The notes under the pieces were generated by a model. The model did not search any database. It was not told the DNA's origin and saw only the letters and a list, made by a program, of their open reading frames with translations. Made by a program: the position numbers and the translations under genes. A stretch of DNA of 64,000 bases from Bartonella grahamii ATCC 700132 (GTDB lineage: Bacteria; Pseudomonadota; Alphaproteobacteria; Rhizobiales; Rhizobiaceae): positions 1 through 64,000 of the forward strand of contig NZ_JACX01000004.1 in assembly GCF_000518085.1 (NCBI RefSeq), written 5' to 3'. Position 1 is the first letter of the stretch. Each line of letters begins with the position of its first letter. Of the stretch, positions 1 to 9,510 are shown one piece after another.

Positions 1-567
1 ATTGAAACTAAAGTTACGGAGGGATCTGTACAATATGATAAAGATGAAACAGGCAAAAAGACCAATAAAGTTACATTAGTTGGTGGAGATGACAGTTCTC
101 CCGTATTAATAGACAATGTAGCGGATGGAAAGATTGAAAAGGATTCGAAAGAAGCTGTTAATGGAGGTCAGTTACATGATTACACAGAACAGCAGATGAA
201 GACGGTTCTTGAAGATGCCAATAAGTATACGGATGAGAAAGTCAATACTATAGTTAATAATGGCGTTAACGAGGCGAAATCCTATACGGATATGAAGTTT
301 GAGACGTTAAGTTATGCTGTTGAGGATGTTCGCAAGGAAGCAAGACAAGCAGCAGCGATTGGTTTAGCGGTGTCCAACTTACGTTACTATGATATACCAG
401 GATCTTTAAGTGTTTCATTTGGTAGTGGTTTGTGGCGCAGTCAATCCGCATTTGCTATTGGGGCTGGTTATACATCTGAAGATGGAAATATTCGCTCGAA
501 TGTATCTATTACGAGTGCTGGAGGTCACTGGGGGATAGGTGCAGGAATTACTCTGAGGTTGAGATGA
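1..567 (+). CDS. Trimeric autotransporter adhesin, C-terminal fragment (BadA/Vomp type), 5' end outside window
   Basis: The reading frame is open from base 1 to the stop at 565-567, giving the last 188 residues of a larger surface adhesin. Visible parts in order: a stalk segment, the neck signature AVNGGQLHD (about residues 52-60), a helical coiled coil rich in YTDEK/YTDMK-like heptads, and a ~70-residue YadA-type membrane anchor from AIGLAVSNLRYYD to a final ITLRLR, with the aromatic/glycine alternation of four outer-membrane strands. In this family three anchors form one 12-stranded barrel that exports the stalk and head. Bartonella BadA/Vomp proteins bind host matrix and cells. The first internal ATG (196) is not a real start. 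The stop overlaps the next gene's ATG (ATGA). Family assignment is firm; which paralogue it is cannot be told from the tail. Confidence 0.93.
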   Translation: METKVTEGSVQYDKDETGKKTNKVTLVGGDDSSPVLIDNVADGKIEKDSKEAVNGGQLHDYTEQQMKTVLEDANKYTDEKVNTIVNNGVNEAKSYTDMKFETLSYAVEDVRKEARQAAAIGLAVSNLRYYDIPGSLSVSFGSGLWRSQSAFAIGAGYTSEDGNIRSNVSITSAGGHWGIGAGITLRLR

Positions 568-1166
568 TAATAGAAAAAATGGCTGTTATTGTAAAAAAGA
601 GAAGAATGTTAGTAAAGGTTCTGTTTGCTCTTGCCTTAATAGGCAAGAGCGAAAGCTTTGCTAACGAGAACAATAATATTTATACAGTGCATCCACCGCA
701 CTTATCGATACCTAAGGGAGAACCTGGTGAAACACGTCGAATTATTATGCAGTTTTATGACTGGACTTTGATTTGTGACGAAAAACAAAAGCTTAAACAT
801 AAGCAAGGTATATGTAATGTGACACAGACTGTTCATGATCAAGAAGGAAATACCATTTTTAGTTGGTCTCTTGTGTCTACGACAAGTGGTCAAGCAGTGA
901 TGCTTTTTCGAACATTACCAAATTCTGATATAAATGTTCCGATTCAAATGTTTGTAAAAGGTGTTAAAAAACCTGTTCTTATTCATTATACGCAATGCAA
1001 TGAAACCGTTTGTTTGGCACAATCGCCTGTAGGGCCGGTTTTGACTAAACAAATAGAGCAGGACAATAAAGTACGTATTTCCTATAAACTTAAAGAAGGA
1101 AAGGTATTTTCTTTTACTGTACCATTTAAAGGGTTAAATGCAGCACTTAATTCTTTACGTCCTTAG
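564..1166 (+). CDS. IalB-family invasion-associated secreted protein (paralogue of ialB)
   Basis: A 200-residue protein with a basic N-terminus and hydrophobic stretch (VLFALALIGKSESFA) that reads as a signal peptide. The mature part follows the IalB pattern: a YDWTLICD strand near residue 70, a second cysteine in GICNVTQ, then a QCNETVCLA pair, and a C-terminal FTVPFKGLNAALNSL segment that closely parallels the end of the ialB product at 12.75 kb. IalB proteins are periplasmic or outer-membrane proteins linked to erythrocyte invasion in Bartonella; the biochemical role is unknown. The ATG overlaps the adhesin stop codon (ATGA), so it is probably translated by coupling to the adhesin mRNA. 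Upstream in-frame starts are absent because the adhesin frame differs. Confidence 0.87.
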   Translation: MIIEKMAVIVKKRRMLVKVLFALALIGKSESFANENNNIYTVHPPHLSIPKGEPGETRRIIMQFYDWTLICDEKQKLKHKQGICNVTQTVHDQEGNTIFSWSLVSTTSGQAVMLFRTLPNSDINVPIQMFVKGVKKPVLIHYTQCNETVCLAQSPVGPVLTKQIEQDNKVRISYKLKEGKVFSFTVPFKGLNAALNSLRP

Positions 1167-2099
1167 AATCCATCGAGTATTTTTAACAAGAGTCATTTTT
1201 TCATAAATCGTTGTATTATATTTTTGAGTGTAAATTATAAGGTCAAATAAGTAAGAATTTTTATATAATATGACATCGAGCTGATTTATTGGAAAGAGTG
1301 AGAGTTTTATGAATATAAAGTCACAATAAGTTCTTTATATGTAATAGAAAATAAAGTTAGTATTTTCCATAAAGCTTAAAGAGTGGTTTCGTGAGTTATT
1401 AGAAGTAAAAAAGATTAGAAATACTCGATTTAAAATAATTAAAAAGATAGATTCCTTATAATAATAAGTAGGCTAAATTCTTTTTTAAAGCTTTAAATGG
1501 ATTTTTAGAGCGGTCTGATTAAGCATTAATATTTTTCAGATAAATTTATAATCCTAGAGAATTTTTTGAACGATAGTTTTAATTGGTATTCACAAAATAA
1601 CAGCTATTGTAATTGCATTTTGTAGTATTATGGAACTTTTATTCCAGCATAATCAAAGCCATTTCATTGCATACAACAAATAAGGCTCGTGTGTGGATAA
1701 CGAGATTGAAAAAAGAAAAAATTTTTTATAAACCGTACTAATGTATAGGTTGTTGTGACCTTAAGAGTCAGCAAATAGTATGATAATGTAGGTTTGTTAC
1801 AATAGAAGTGTGCTCCGTGTAAATGGTATAAAGAAAAGAGCAAAATTTATAAAAATTGATGCGAACGTAAACGATTAATTTATAGTTTTAAGTTCATAAA
1901 GAGAAGCATGATTTCACGGAAACAACCAAAAGATTATACAAAAATCTGAATGATGCTAGTTTAGAAAATTTTAATGATAGGCAAAGAAAGAATGATTTCT
2001 TGTATTTATCATTTGATGCTGCATTATTGCTTTATTTAGGAATGAGAAGAAGAGTTTTCGCGTTTATTTATTGGGGGGAACGCTCAAGGGATAAGAGAA
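1167..2099. other. Non-coding gap of 0.93 kb, very AT-rich
   Basis: No convincing ORF with a ribosome-binding site is seen on either strand. The stretch holds a copy of a dispersed intergenic repeat with a perfect DnaA-box match (1654-1735, listed separately). The promoter of the ppx-rlmE pair must lie near its 3' end. The rest looks like decayed sequence. Confidence 0.6.
1654..1735 (+). repeat. Dispersed intergenic repeat, copy A, with DnaA box TGTGGATAA
   Basis: Bases 1692-1700 read TGTGGATAA, the reverse complement of the consensus DnaA box TTATCCACA. The ~46 bases before it align with the same interval of copies B (37.36 kb) and C (59.98 kb): a CAAA-CATT-TTGCA core, then CAA, then GG about 10 bases before the box. 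After the box all three continue with an A-rich tract. This copy is the most diverged. The alignment was made by eye. Confidence 0.6.
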
Positions 2100-3410
2100 A
2101 TGACCCCGTTAAATTATGGTTCAAAAGAGTTAAAGCGAGGAGAAATATACGACACCAAAGCAGATCAGTTATATGATCAGTGCGGTAGTAATACAAATAA
2201 TCGTTCTGCATTGTCACGAACAGAAGCATACTCTGTCTTTGTTGATATAAAGAGACAACAGAGAAAAAAACATTATGAACAGAAACAGGCTTTTGTTCAA
2301 TCTGAGACAGCTTTTGAGTTTCATAGTCAGATAATGATAGGTGCTCAAAAAACAAAAAAACTCAAAGCGCCTTTTCTTCGACGGTTCCCTCCAGTAAAGT
2401 CTCCACCTCTTTATGCAGCACTTGATCTCGGAACGAATAATTGTCGTCTTCTTATCGCATCTCCCAGTAAACCTGGATATTTTCGTGTTGTTGATGCTTT
2501 TTCTCGTATTGTAAGATTGGGAGAAGGTTTAATAAATAATGGTTTTCTTAATACACGAGCTATGGATCGTGCGATTGAAGCATTAAAGATTTGTCATTTA
2601 AAGCTAAAACAAAGGCATATTAAGCGTTATCGCTTGATTGCAACAGAAGCTTGTCGTTCTGCAGAAAATGGTAAACATTTTATTCAGCGTGTTTTGGAGG
2701 AGACAGGTCTTGAATTGGAAATTGTTGATCGGCAAACAGAAGCGCGTTTTGCTGTTACAGGGTGTAGTACACTTGTTGAACCAAATACTGACGCAATTGT
2801 GCTTTTTGATATTGGAGGGGGATCATCAGAAATTGTGCTACTTGATGTTTCTCAAAAGCGTTCTTTTCGTTTAGCTAGACAAATTATTGCTTGGACTTCT
2901 CTTCCTGTTGGTGTTGTTACGCTTGCTGAACGTTTTGGAGGGAATGATATTAGCTTAGACGATTTTGAAAAAATGAAAAGCTATGTGCGAGGGTTATTAA
3001 ATAATTTTTCAGATCGTCATAAATTAGGAGAGTTAGCGCAAGGTTCGAAGTTCCATCTTTTGGGAACCTCCGGTACGGTTACGACTTTAGCAGGAATGTA
3101 TCTTAATTTAGAGCGTTATGATAGGAAAAAAGTGGATGGCATTTGGATGAATGATGCAGACATTACTCTTATGACACAACGCCTATTATCATGGGATATA
3201 GAAAAACGTGTCGTAAGTCCTTTTATTGGGCGCGAGAGAGCAGATTTAGTTTTAGCTGGTTGTGCAATTTTAGATGTTATTCGGGAAGTTTGGCCAAGTC
3301 AGCGTTTAAGAGTTGCTGATCGTGGATTAAGGGAAGGAATTTTGATAGAGCTGATGTTACGCGATGGGGTATGGTGTCGTCATAGAAAGAGCGGAGATTT
3401 CAAGCGTTAG
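2100..3410 (+). CDS. ppx: Ppx/GppA-family exopolyphosphatase
   Basis: Actin/Hsp70-fold phosphatase of the Ppx/GppA family, which releases phosphate from polyphosphate or hydrolyses pppGpp. Signatures: the phosphate-1 loop DLGTNNCRLLI (109-119), FDIGGGSSEI (phosphate-2, near 240), and GTSGTVTTLAG. The core domains end at the C-terminus without the HD-like extension of the ~510-residue E. coli proteins. The first ~100 residues are polar and unlike the family core, so either the protein has a real N-terminal extension or translation starts later; no internal ATG with a better ribosome-binding site was found, and the first ATG follows an AAGGGATAAGAG sequence. It is followed 29 bases later by rlmE, a pairing common in Rhizobiales. 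Polyphosphatase versus GppA activity cannot be separated by sequence alone. Confidence 0.85.
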   Translation: MTPLNYGSKELKRGEIYDTKADQLYDQCGSNTNNRSALSRTEAYSVFVDIKRQQRKKHYEQKQAFVQSETAFEFHSQIMIGAQKTKKLKAPFLRRFPPVKSPPLYAALDLGTNNCRLLIASPSKPGYFRVVDAFSRIVRLGEGLINNGFLNTRAMDRAIEALKICHLKLKQRHIKRYRLIATEACRSAENGKHFIQRVLEETGLELEIVDRQTEARFAVTGCSTLVEPNTDAIVLFDIGGGSSEIVLLDVSQKRSFRLARQIIAWTSLPVGVVTLAERFGGNDISLDDFEKMKSYVRGLLNNFSDRHKLGELAQGSKFHLLGTSGTVTTLAGMYLNLERYDRKKVDGIWMNDADITLMTQRLLSWDIEKRVVSPFIGRERADLVLAGCAILDVIREVWPSQRLRVADRGLREGILIELMLRDGVWCRHRKSGDFKR

Positions 3411-3439
3411 AGAATTAAATATGGAGACAATGAATAACG

Positions 3440-4168
3440 ATGAAAAAAACAACAAAAACACCGAGGGGTGGCTACGGAGGTTCAGGGTCACATGAATTAT
3501 ATCAGCGCGTAAAAAAGAAAGCAGGAACCATTAAAGCTTCATCACGACGATGGTTAGAGAGGCATCTGAATGATCCTTATGTCCATCAATCAAAAGTAGA
3601 TGGTTATCGTTCGCGTGCGGCTTATAAACTCATTGAAATTAATGAGCGTTATAGGTTTTTGAAAAAAGGTCAAAAGGTTATTGATCTAGGAGCAGCACCT
3701 GGGGGATGGTGTCAGGTGGCTGAGCGTATAGTAGAGTCAAGTGATGAAGATCCTAGCGTTGTTGGTATTGATTATTTACATGTTGATCCATTGCCTAGAG
3801 TTGCCATGTTGGAAATGGATTTTTTGCATACAGATGCACCGCAGAAATTAATTGAAACTTTAGGGACAAAACCGGATGTGGTTCTTTCTGATATGGCATC
3901 ACCAACAACAGGTCATCGTCAGACGGATCATTTAAGAACGATTTATTTATGTGAAGTTGCGGCTGATTTTGCTCTTTCGGTTCTTAAGCCTGGGGGACAT
4001 TTTTTAGCAAAGGCTTTTCAAGGAGGAGCAGAAAACACTCTTCTCACGATACTAAAACAGCATTTTAAAAAAGTCTATCATGTTAAACCGCCTGCAAGCC
4101 GATCAGAATCAGTAGAGCTTTATCTTCTAGCACTTGAATTTAAGGGAAAAACAAAAATACAAGAATAG
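3440..4168 (+). CDS. rlmE: 23S rRNA (uridine-2552-2'-O)-methyltransferase
   Basis: RlmE/FtsJ/RrmJ methylates the 2'-O of U2552 in the A-loop of 23S rRNA, a late step in 50S assembly, using S-adenosylmethionine. The 242-residue protein has the SAM-binding motif [11 protein letters not shown] (82-92) and the family K-D-K-E tetrad at K63, D151, K191 and E226, with spacings of 88, 40 and 35 residues, against 86, 40 and 35 in E. coli. A basic N-terminal tail of about 45 residues precedes the catalytic domain and probably helps bind rRNA. It lies 29 bases after ppx and is likely cotranscribed. A short perfect palindrome (CTTCTTTTAAGAAG) follows the stop, without a T-run. Confidence 0.96.
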   Translation: MKKTTKTPRGGYGGSGSHELYQRVKKKAGTIKASSRRWLERHLNDPYVHQSKVDGYRSRAAYKLIEINERYRFLKKGQKVIDLGAAPGGWCQVAERIVESSDEDPSVVGIDYLHVDPLPRVAMLEMDFLHTDAPQKLIETLGTKPDVVLSDMASPTTGHRQTDHLRTIYLCEVAADFALSVLKPGGHFLAKAFQGGAENTLLTILKQHFKKVYHVKPPASRSESVELYLLALEFKGKTKIQE

Positions 4169-4341
4169 CGCCTTCTTTTAAGAAGATTTAACTTTACTTA
4201 ACCTATTTAGATGTGATGATTTTTTTCTCAAAGAGTTATCGGCGATACTGACAGTTTTTCTGTTATCAATGATGAAAAACTGGTAAAACTAATGTATTGC
4301 CTATAGAGGTAGAGAGATTGATTCCTCAGAGAGTGCTTCCA

Positions 4342-5367
4342 ATGAAATTTCTTGATCAAGCTAAGGTTTATATTCGTTCTGGTAATGGAGGTTCTGGAGC
4401 AGTATCATTTCGTCGTGAAAAATTCATAGAATTTGGGGGACCTGATGGGGGGAATGGAGGACGGGGTGGTGATGTTTGGGCTCTTGTTGTTGATGGGCTT
4501 AACACGCTGATTGATTATCGCTACCAACAGCATTTTAAAGCAAAAACAGGGGGGCATGGCAAAGGTCGTAATATGACGGGTGAAAAGGGTGACGATGTCA
4601 TCCTTAAAGTTCCGGTTGGGACGCAAATTTTTGAAGAAGATAATACAACGTTAATCTGTGATTTAACGGAAGTGGGACAGCGCTATCGTCTTGCAAAAGG
4701 AGGGAATGGCGGTTTTGGTAATCTTCATTTTACAACATCGACAAATCGGGCACCGCGTCGTGCAAATCCAGGTTTGGCTGGAGAAGAGCGCGCAGTATGG
4801 CTTCGCTTGAAATTAATTGCTGATGCTGGGCTTGTTGGTTTACCTAATGCTGGAAAATCAACTTTTTTAGCTTCTGTAACGGCTGCAAAACCAAAAGTTG
4901 CAGGTTATCCTTTTACCACTCTACATCCTCATCTTGGTGTTGTACGTATTGATGGTCGTGAATTTGTTTTGGCTGATATTCCAGGATTAATTGAAGGAGC
5001 GCATGAAGGTGTGGGAATTGGAGATCGTTTTTTAGGACATGTAGAACGTTGTCGCGTACTGCTTCATCTGATTTCTTCTCAAGAAGAAGATGTAGCAAAA
5101 GCATATCAAATTGTGCGTCATGAACTTGAGGCATATGGAAATAATTTAAGTGATAAGACTGAAATTGTCGCTTTAAGCCAGATAGATACTCTGACAATTG
5201 AAGAGCGTAAAACGAAACAGGAAGCTTTGCAAAGAGCTGCGGGTCAATCTGTTATGATGTTTTCTGCGGTTAGCCGCGAAGGTTTAGAAAATGTGCTGCG
5301 GGCTGGTGCACATATTATTGAAATGTCACGCAAAGAGGAGATCAGTGGGGATAGCAAGGTTGATTGA
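4342..5367 (+). CDS. obgE: Obg family GTPase involved in ribosome assembly and cell-cycle control
   Basis: 341 residues starting at ATG 4342. An in-frame TTG at 4297 would add 15 residues foreign to the family, whereas [17 protein letters not shown] is the classical Obg start. Order: glycine-rich Obg fold (1-158), then the GTPase domain with P-loop GLPNAGKST (166-174), switch II DIPG (212-215) and the Obg-type YPFTTL switch I. The G4 position reads SQID rather than NKxD, a variant to note for nucleotide specificity. Obg proteins bind the 50S subunit and ppGpp and are essential in most bacteria. The stop is one base before the proB ATG, so the two are probably translationally coupled. Confidence 0.96.
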   Translation: MKFLDQAKVYIRSGNGGSGAVSFRREKFIEFGGPDGGNGGRGGDVWALVVDGLNTLIDYRYQQHFKAKTGGHGKGRNMTGEKGDDVILKVPVGTQIFEEDNTTLICDLTEVGQRYRLAKGGNGGFGNLHFTTSTNRAPRRANPGLAGEERAVWLRLKLIADAGLVGLPNAGKSTFLASVTAAKPKVAGYPFTTLHPHLGVVRIDGREFVLADIPGLIEGAHEGVGIGDRFLGHVERCRVLLHLISSQEEDVAKAYQIVRHELEAYGNNLSDKTEIVALSQIDTLTIEERKTKQEALQRAAGQSVMMFSAVSREGLENVLRAGAHIIEMSRKEEISGDSKVD

Positions 5368-5368
5368 G

Positions 5369-6508
5369 ATGGCTGTTGGATCGCAAAAACTTACACACTA
5401 TAAACGTATTGTGGTCAAGATTGGATCTGCCCTTTTGGTTGATCCTCAGACAGGTTTACGGGTTGAATGGCTTAAAAGCTTGATCAGTGATGTTGTTGAA
5501 TTGCACAAAAAAGGCGTAGAGATATTGTTGGTGTCTTCAGGCGCTATTGCTTTAGGAAGGACATTGCTACAGCTTCCTAAGGGCGTTTTGAAATTGGAAG
5601 AAAGTCAGGCATGTGCTGCTTTGGGGCAAATTGAGTTAGCGAAAACCTATGGTGATGCGCTTGCTCAACATGGGCTCAAAACAGGCCAAATTTTGCTCAC
5701 TTTATTTGATACGGAGGAGCGAAGGCGTTATCTCAATGCACGTGCAACGATTGAGATGCTTTTATATTTGGGAGCTGTGCCTGTTATTAATGAGAATGAT
5801 ACTGTTGCAACAACTGAAATTCGTTATGGTGATAATGATCGTTTAGCTGCACGTGTGGCAACAATGGTGAGGGCAGATCTTTTAATACTTTTATCTGATA
5901 TTGATGGCCTTTATACAAAGTCTCCCCATAGTGATCCTACGGCTGAATTTATACCTTTTGTTGCATCCATTACGCATGATATCGAAAAAATGGCAGATGT
6001 TGCTGTTTCAGAGTTTTCACGGGGAGGAATGAAGACTAAGCTTGATGCCGGAAAAATCGCTAATGCTGCTGGAACGGCGATGATTATCACCTCAGGCAAG
6101 CGTATGAATCCCCTTGCTGCAATTGACAAAGGTGAACGCAAGAGTTTTTTTGCGGCAAGTAAGAAATCTGTCAGTGCTTGGAAAACATGGATTTCTGGTC
6201 ATTTAGATCCATCTGGTGTTTTGACGATTGATCAAGGAGCCATTAGGGCCCTTGAAACAGGAAAATCGTTATTAGCTGCAGGGGTTATTGCCGTTGAGGG
6301 AAATTTCCAGCGTGGGGATACGGTTGCAATTGTTGGTACAGATGGAGTTGAGATTGCGCGTGGACTTGTAAGCTATGACAAAGATGAGGCTGTACGCATT
6401 ATAGGACATAAAAGTGAAGAAATTGAAGCTATTCTTGGGTATGAGGCGCGCTCTGCTATGGTGCATCGTAATGATATGATTCTACGTTGCTTGACCAATT
6501 CTGTTTAA
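5369..6508 (+). CDS. proB: Glutamate 5-kinase
   Basis: First step of proline synthesis: ATP-dependent phosphorylation of glutamate to gamma-glutamyl phosphate. The 379-residue protein has an amino-acid-kinase domain ([14 protein letters not shown] near the start, the SSGAIALG loop, INENDTVAT, and [13 protein letters not shown]) followed by a C-terminal PUA domain from about residue 280 ([13 protein letters not shown] to [11 protein letters not shown]). The ATG at 5369 is used because upstream in-frame codons lie inside obgE and give no family similarity. It starts two bases after the obgE stop and is followed by proA, forming an obgE-proB-proA-nadD run. Proline feedback inhibition is expected from the family. 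Confidence 0.96.
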   Translation: MAVGSQKLTHYKRIVVKIGSALLVDPQTGLRVEWLKSLISDVVELHKKGVEILLVSSGAIALGRTLLQLPKGVLKLEESQACAALGQIELAKTYGDALAQHGLKTGQILLTLFDTEERRRYLNARATIEMLLYLGAVPVINENDTVATTEIRYGDNDRLAARVATMVRADLLILLSDIDGLYTKSPHSDPTAEFIPFVASITHDIEKMADVAVSEFSRGGMKTKLDAGKIANAAGTAMIITSGKRMNPLAAIDKGERKSFFAASKKSVSAWKTWISGHLDPSGVLTIDQGAIRALETGKSLLAAGVIAVEGNFQRGDTVAIVGTDGVEIARGLVSYDKDEAVRIIGHKSEEIEAILGYEARSAMVHRNDMILRCLTNSV

Positions 6509-6541
6509 AAAAGTTACTTTTGTTTTTATTGTTTTGGCAGA

Positions 6542-7810
6542 GTGGATGATACGATGACTTTAGAAGAACAAATGAAAGATATGGGACAAAAAGCGCGCTA
6601 TGCCGCTGCAGCGTTGGCTGTTGCTTCTTCTGAGCAAAAGAACAATGCATTGGAAATGATCGCTTTAAGTCTGGAGGCTCAGTCAGATGAGATTTTACGG
6701 GCGAATTGTCAAGATTTAGAGAATGCTGCTCAGAATAATTTGAAAGCTGCAATGATTGATCGACTAAAATTAGATGACTTGCGTTTACGTGCAATGATAG
6801 ACAGTGTTCGCCAAGTTGCTCGTTTATCTGATCCTGTTGGACAGGTCATGAGCGCGTGGAAACGTCCAAATGGGCTTCATATAAGTCGTGTACGAACACC
6901 TCTTGGTGTGATTGGTATTATTTATGAAAGTCGTCCAAATGTTACAGTTGATGCGAGTTCTTTGTGCTTAAAAGCAGGCAATGCTGCGATTTTGCGCGGT
7001 GGTTCGGATAGCTTTCATTCTTCTCATGCTCTTCATGTAGCTTTGGTACAAGGTTTAGAGCGCTCTGGTTTACCCAAAGATGCTATTCAAATAGTTAGAA
7101 CGACAGATCGCGCTGCCGTTGGGGAAATGCTCAAAGGATTGGATGGAGCGATTGATGTGATCGTACCACGTGGTGGAAAGAGCCTTGTTGCCCGCGTTCA
7201 GTCTGATGCACGTGTTCCAATTTTTGCTCATTTGGAGGGACTTTGTCATATTTATATTGATAAATCGGCAGATTTAGCTATGGCACGCAATATTGTTTTA
7301 AATGCAAAGTTGCGGCGGACAGGGATATGCGGCGCTGTTGAGACAGTTCTCATTGACAGCCAAGCATTAAAAAAGTTTCTTCCTGTTTTAACTGCTTTAC
7401 AGGAGAAGGGGTGTGAAATTCGTGCCACAGAAGATATTGTTTTTCTTATGCCAGATGTCAAATTAGCTTCTGAAGAAGATTGGTCGCATGAATATCTTGA
7501 TGCTATTCTTTCTGTTAAAACGGTTGAGGGTGTTGAGGGAGCCATTTCTCATATCAAGCGTTATTCATCAGGACATACGGAATCGATTATTGCTGAGGAT
7601 TTGGAAGTGGTGAAGAATTTTTTTAATCATTTAGATTCAGCTATTTTGCTGCACAATGCGTCCACACAATTTGCTGATGGAGGTGAATTTGGTTTTGGAA
7701 TGGAAATTGGTATTGCAACAGGAAAAATGCATGCACGTGGCCCGATAGGTGTTGAACAGCTAACTTCATTTCAATATCATGTTAAAGGAAATGGTCAGGT
7801 TAGAGCTTGA
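6542..7810 (+). CDS. proA: Gamma-glutamyl phosphate reductase
   Basis: Second proline-pathway enzyme: NADPH-dependent reduction of gamma-glutamyl phosphate to glutamate semialdehyde. The 422-residue protein is an aldehyde-dehydrogenase-fold enzyme with the ProA signature [18 protein letters not shown], the catalytic cysteine in [11 protein letters not shown] (C263) and the C-terminal [22 protein letters not shown] block. A GTG at 6542 and an ATG at 6554 are both possible starts; neither has a strong Shine-Dalgarno sequence, so the N-terminus could be four residues shorter. It is 33 bases downstream of proB and overlaps or abuts nadD. Confidence 0.96.
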   Translation: MDDTMTLEEQMKDMGQKARYAAAALAVASSEQKNNALEMIALSLEAQSDEILRANCQDLENAAQNNLKAAMIDRLKLDDLRLRAMIDSVRQVARLSDPVGQVMSAWKRPNGLHISRVRTPLGVIGIIYESRPNVTVDASSLCLKAGNAAILRGGSDSFHSSHALHVALVQGLERSGLPKDAIQIVRTTDRAAVGEMLKGLDGAIDVIVPRGGKSLVARVQSDARVPIFAHLEGLCHIYIDKSADLAMARNIVLNAKLRRTGICGAVETVLIDSQALKKFLPVLTALQEKGCEIRATEDIVFLMPDVKLASEEDWSHEYLDAILSVKTVEGVEGAISHIKRYSSGHTESIIAEDLEVVKNFFNHLDSAILLHNASTQFADGGEFGFGMEIGIATGKMHARGPIGVEQLTSFQYHVKGNGQVRA

Positions 7811-7839
7811 GAACACCATTTTTTCCATGGAAAAATTGT

Positions 7840-8433
7840 ATGCCACATGTTGAAAGATCCAATGTTGTGGGTCTTTTTGGTGGTTCCTTTAATCCACCGC
7901 ATGCAGGGCATCTTCTTGTTGCAAAAATTGCCATTCGGCGTTTGCATCTTGATCAGTTATGGTGGATGATCACTCCAGGAAATCCTTTAAAGGATCGTAC
8001 ACAGTTGCTCTCTTTAGAGGAGAGAATGCAATTAAGTTTTAAACTTATTGACCATCCGAAAATTCGCTTAACAGGTTTTGAACAGGCTATAGGGAGCAAA
8101 GTATCAATAGATACAATTTTTCATATTCTTACCCATTACAGTGGCGTAAATTTTGTATGGATTATGGGGGCAGATAGTTTTACGACGATACATCATTGGT
8201 ATCGATGGCATGATATCGTTTCTATGCTTCCTATTGCGATTATTGATCGTCCTTTAGGCAATCGGTCGGCACTTTCTTCTCCTATGGCACATATTTATCG
8301 TCGTTTTCGTTTGGATGAGAGAGAAAGTAAGCGATTACCTTTTATCAAGCCACCAGTTTGGACTTATTTGCATGGACCTTTATCTTTTCAATCTTCAACA
8401 AACCTGCGTTTGAAAAAGAATGATTTTTCTTGA
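7840..8433 (+). CDS. nadD: Nicotinate-nucleotide adenylyltransferase
   Basis: NadD converts nicotinate mononucleotide and ATP to deamido-NAD in NAD biosynthesis. The 197-residue protein carries the nucleotidyltransferase motif GGSFNPPHAGH (14-24), a WWMITPGNPLK loop that matches the family's substrate-binding segment, WIMGADSF, and ends with SSTNLRLKK, a variant of the SSTxIR ATP-binding motif. A TTG at 7807 overlapping the proA stop would add 11 residues; the ATG at 7840 fits the family better. Followed by rsfS and rlmH, a conserved bacterial cluster. Confidence 0.95.
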   Translation: MPHVERSNVVGLFGGSFNPPHAGHLLVAKIAIRRLHLDQLWWMITPGNPLKDRTQLLSLEERMQLSFKLIDHPKIRLTGFEQAIGSKVSIDTIFHILTHYSGVNFVWIMGADSFTTIHHWYRWHDIVSMLPIAIIDRPLGNRSALSSPMAHIYRRFRLDERESKRLPFIKPPVWTYLHGPLSFQSSTNLRLKKNDFS

Positions 8434-8486
8434 ACATTTCATAAGATTCTGCTTCTCTTTAGAGAAATCTCTTTTTAGATTCCACA

Positions 8487-8930
8487 ATGATAAGAAAGGA
8501 TATTGATCTGAAAAATATTGCACACAAACACTCTTACGATAGTATGCTTTCAAAAGAAAAAAAAGTTTTTTCTGTTAGAGAGAGTCTTGAAGTTATTCTC
8601 AAGAGCTTAGAAGATACAAAAGCAGAAGATATTGTTGCTATTGATATTCGGGGGAAGTCATCTTTGGCTGATTATATGGTCATAGCTTCAGCAAATTCGC
8701 AGCGTCATGTATCTTCTGTTGCTGATCATTTATTACATACTTGGAAAAATAGTGGGCAGGGGCTTGCGCGTGTAGAAGGGCTTGCTGGAGGTGATTGGGT
8801 ATTAATTGATACAGGTGATATTATCATTCATCTTTTTCGTCCAGAAATTCGTCTTTTTTATAATTTAGAAAAAATATGGATGTCTCCGGATTTAAACGAT
8901 ACAGCTTTGCTTCTCTTCGGAGATCATTAA
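8487..8930 (+). CDS. rsfS: Ribosomal silencing factor RsfS (YbeB family)
   Basis: RsfS binds uL14 on the 50S subunit and blocks joining with 30S during starvation. The 147-residue protein has a ~25-residue N-terminal extension, then the conserved domain: KAEDIVAIDIRGKSSLADYMVIASANSQRHV (written here only as its start), followed by EGLAGGDWVLIDTGDIIIH and LEKIW. It precedes rlmH by one base, the standard rsfS-rlmH (ybeB-ybeA) arrangement, and lies after nadD. The ATG at 8487 is preceded by no strong Shine-Dalgarno sequence, so a start further downstream (MLSKEKK) remains possible. Confidence 0.94.
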   Translation: MIRKDIDLKNIAHKHSYDSMLSKEKKVFSVRESLEVILKSLEDTKAEDIVAIDIRGKSSLADYMVIASANSQRHVSSVADHLLHTWKNSGQGLARVEGLAGGDWVLIDTGDIIIHLFRPEIRLFYNLEKIWMSPDLNDTALLLFGDH

Positions 8931-8931
8931 A

Positions 8932-9414
8932 ATGCAAATTTCTATTTTTGCGGTTGGTCGTATGAAAAGTGGGGCGGAGCAAAAATTAGTTCAGCATTAT
9001 TTGGATCGTTTTTCTAAAATTTCTGGAGTTGTAGGCTTTCATTTAAAAAAGTTACAAGAGATACCAGAAAGTCGTGCTCAAACAGCGTGTCAACGTATGG
9101 AGGAGGAGGGGAGAAGACTTATTGAATTTTTACCTGAAAAATGTCGATTAATTGTGTTAGATGAGCGTGGAGAATCGATTTCTTCAACTTCTTTTTCTGA
9201 AAAATTGAGGTGTTATCGTGATGAAGGCATTCGAGATGTCGTCATTGCTTTGGGAGGACCTGATGGACATAATGAACAAATAAGGAAGCATGCTGATTTT
9301 CTTTTATCTTTTGGTTTGATGACGTGGCCACATCAAATTGCACGTATTCTTCTTACAGAACAACTTTACCGCGCTGTGACAATCGAAAATAATCATCCGT
9401 ATCATCGTTTTTAA
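8932..9414 (+). CDS. rlmH: 23S rRNA (pseudouridine-1915-N3)-methyltransferase
   Basis: RlmH (YbeA) is a SPOUT-class enzyme that methylates pseudouridine 1915 of helix 69 in assembled 70S ribosomes. The 160 residues include VIALGGPDGHNEQI, the knot's SAM-binding loop, and the family C-terminus WPHQIARILLTEQLYRA followed by NNHPYHRF, whose last residues contact substrate. ATG at 8932 immediately follows the rsfS stop, so translational coupling is likely. Confidence 0.96.
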   Translation: MQISIFAVGRMKSGAEQKLVQHYLDRFSKISGVVGFHLKKLQEIPESRAQTACQRMEEEGRRLIEFLPEKCRLIVLDERGESISSTSFSEKLRCYRDEGIRDVVIALGGPDGHNEQIRKHADFLLSFGLMTWPHQIARILLTEQLYRAVTIENNHPYHRF

Positions 9415-9510
9415 TATTTTTGTGCAATTTTTAGCACTTATTTATATATTTATTAATATTGTTTTAGCTGACACCATTTAAAGCATCTCTAATGTATACG
9501 ATGAGGTGTC

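Noticed and set aside
2068-2355. 95-codon minus-strand ORF over the ppx 5' region
   Set aside because: It lies opposite the coding frame of ppx with no ribosome-binding site or family similarity; treated as a shadow.
8453-8475. TTCTC/GAGAA hairpin and T-rich tract between nadD and rsfS
   Set aside because: Only five pairs, with a TTTA loop; too weak to call a terminator, and rsfS usually shares the nadD operon.
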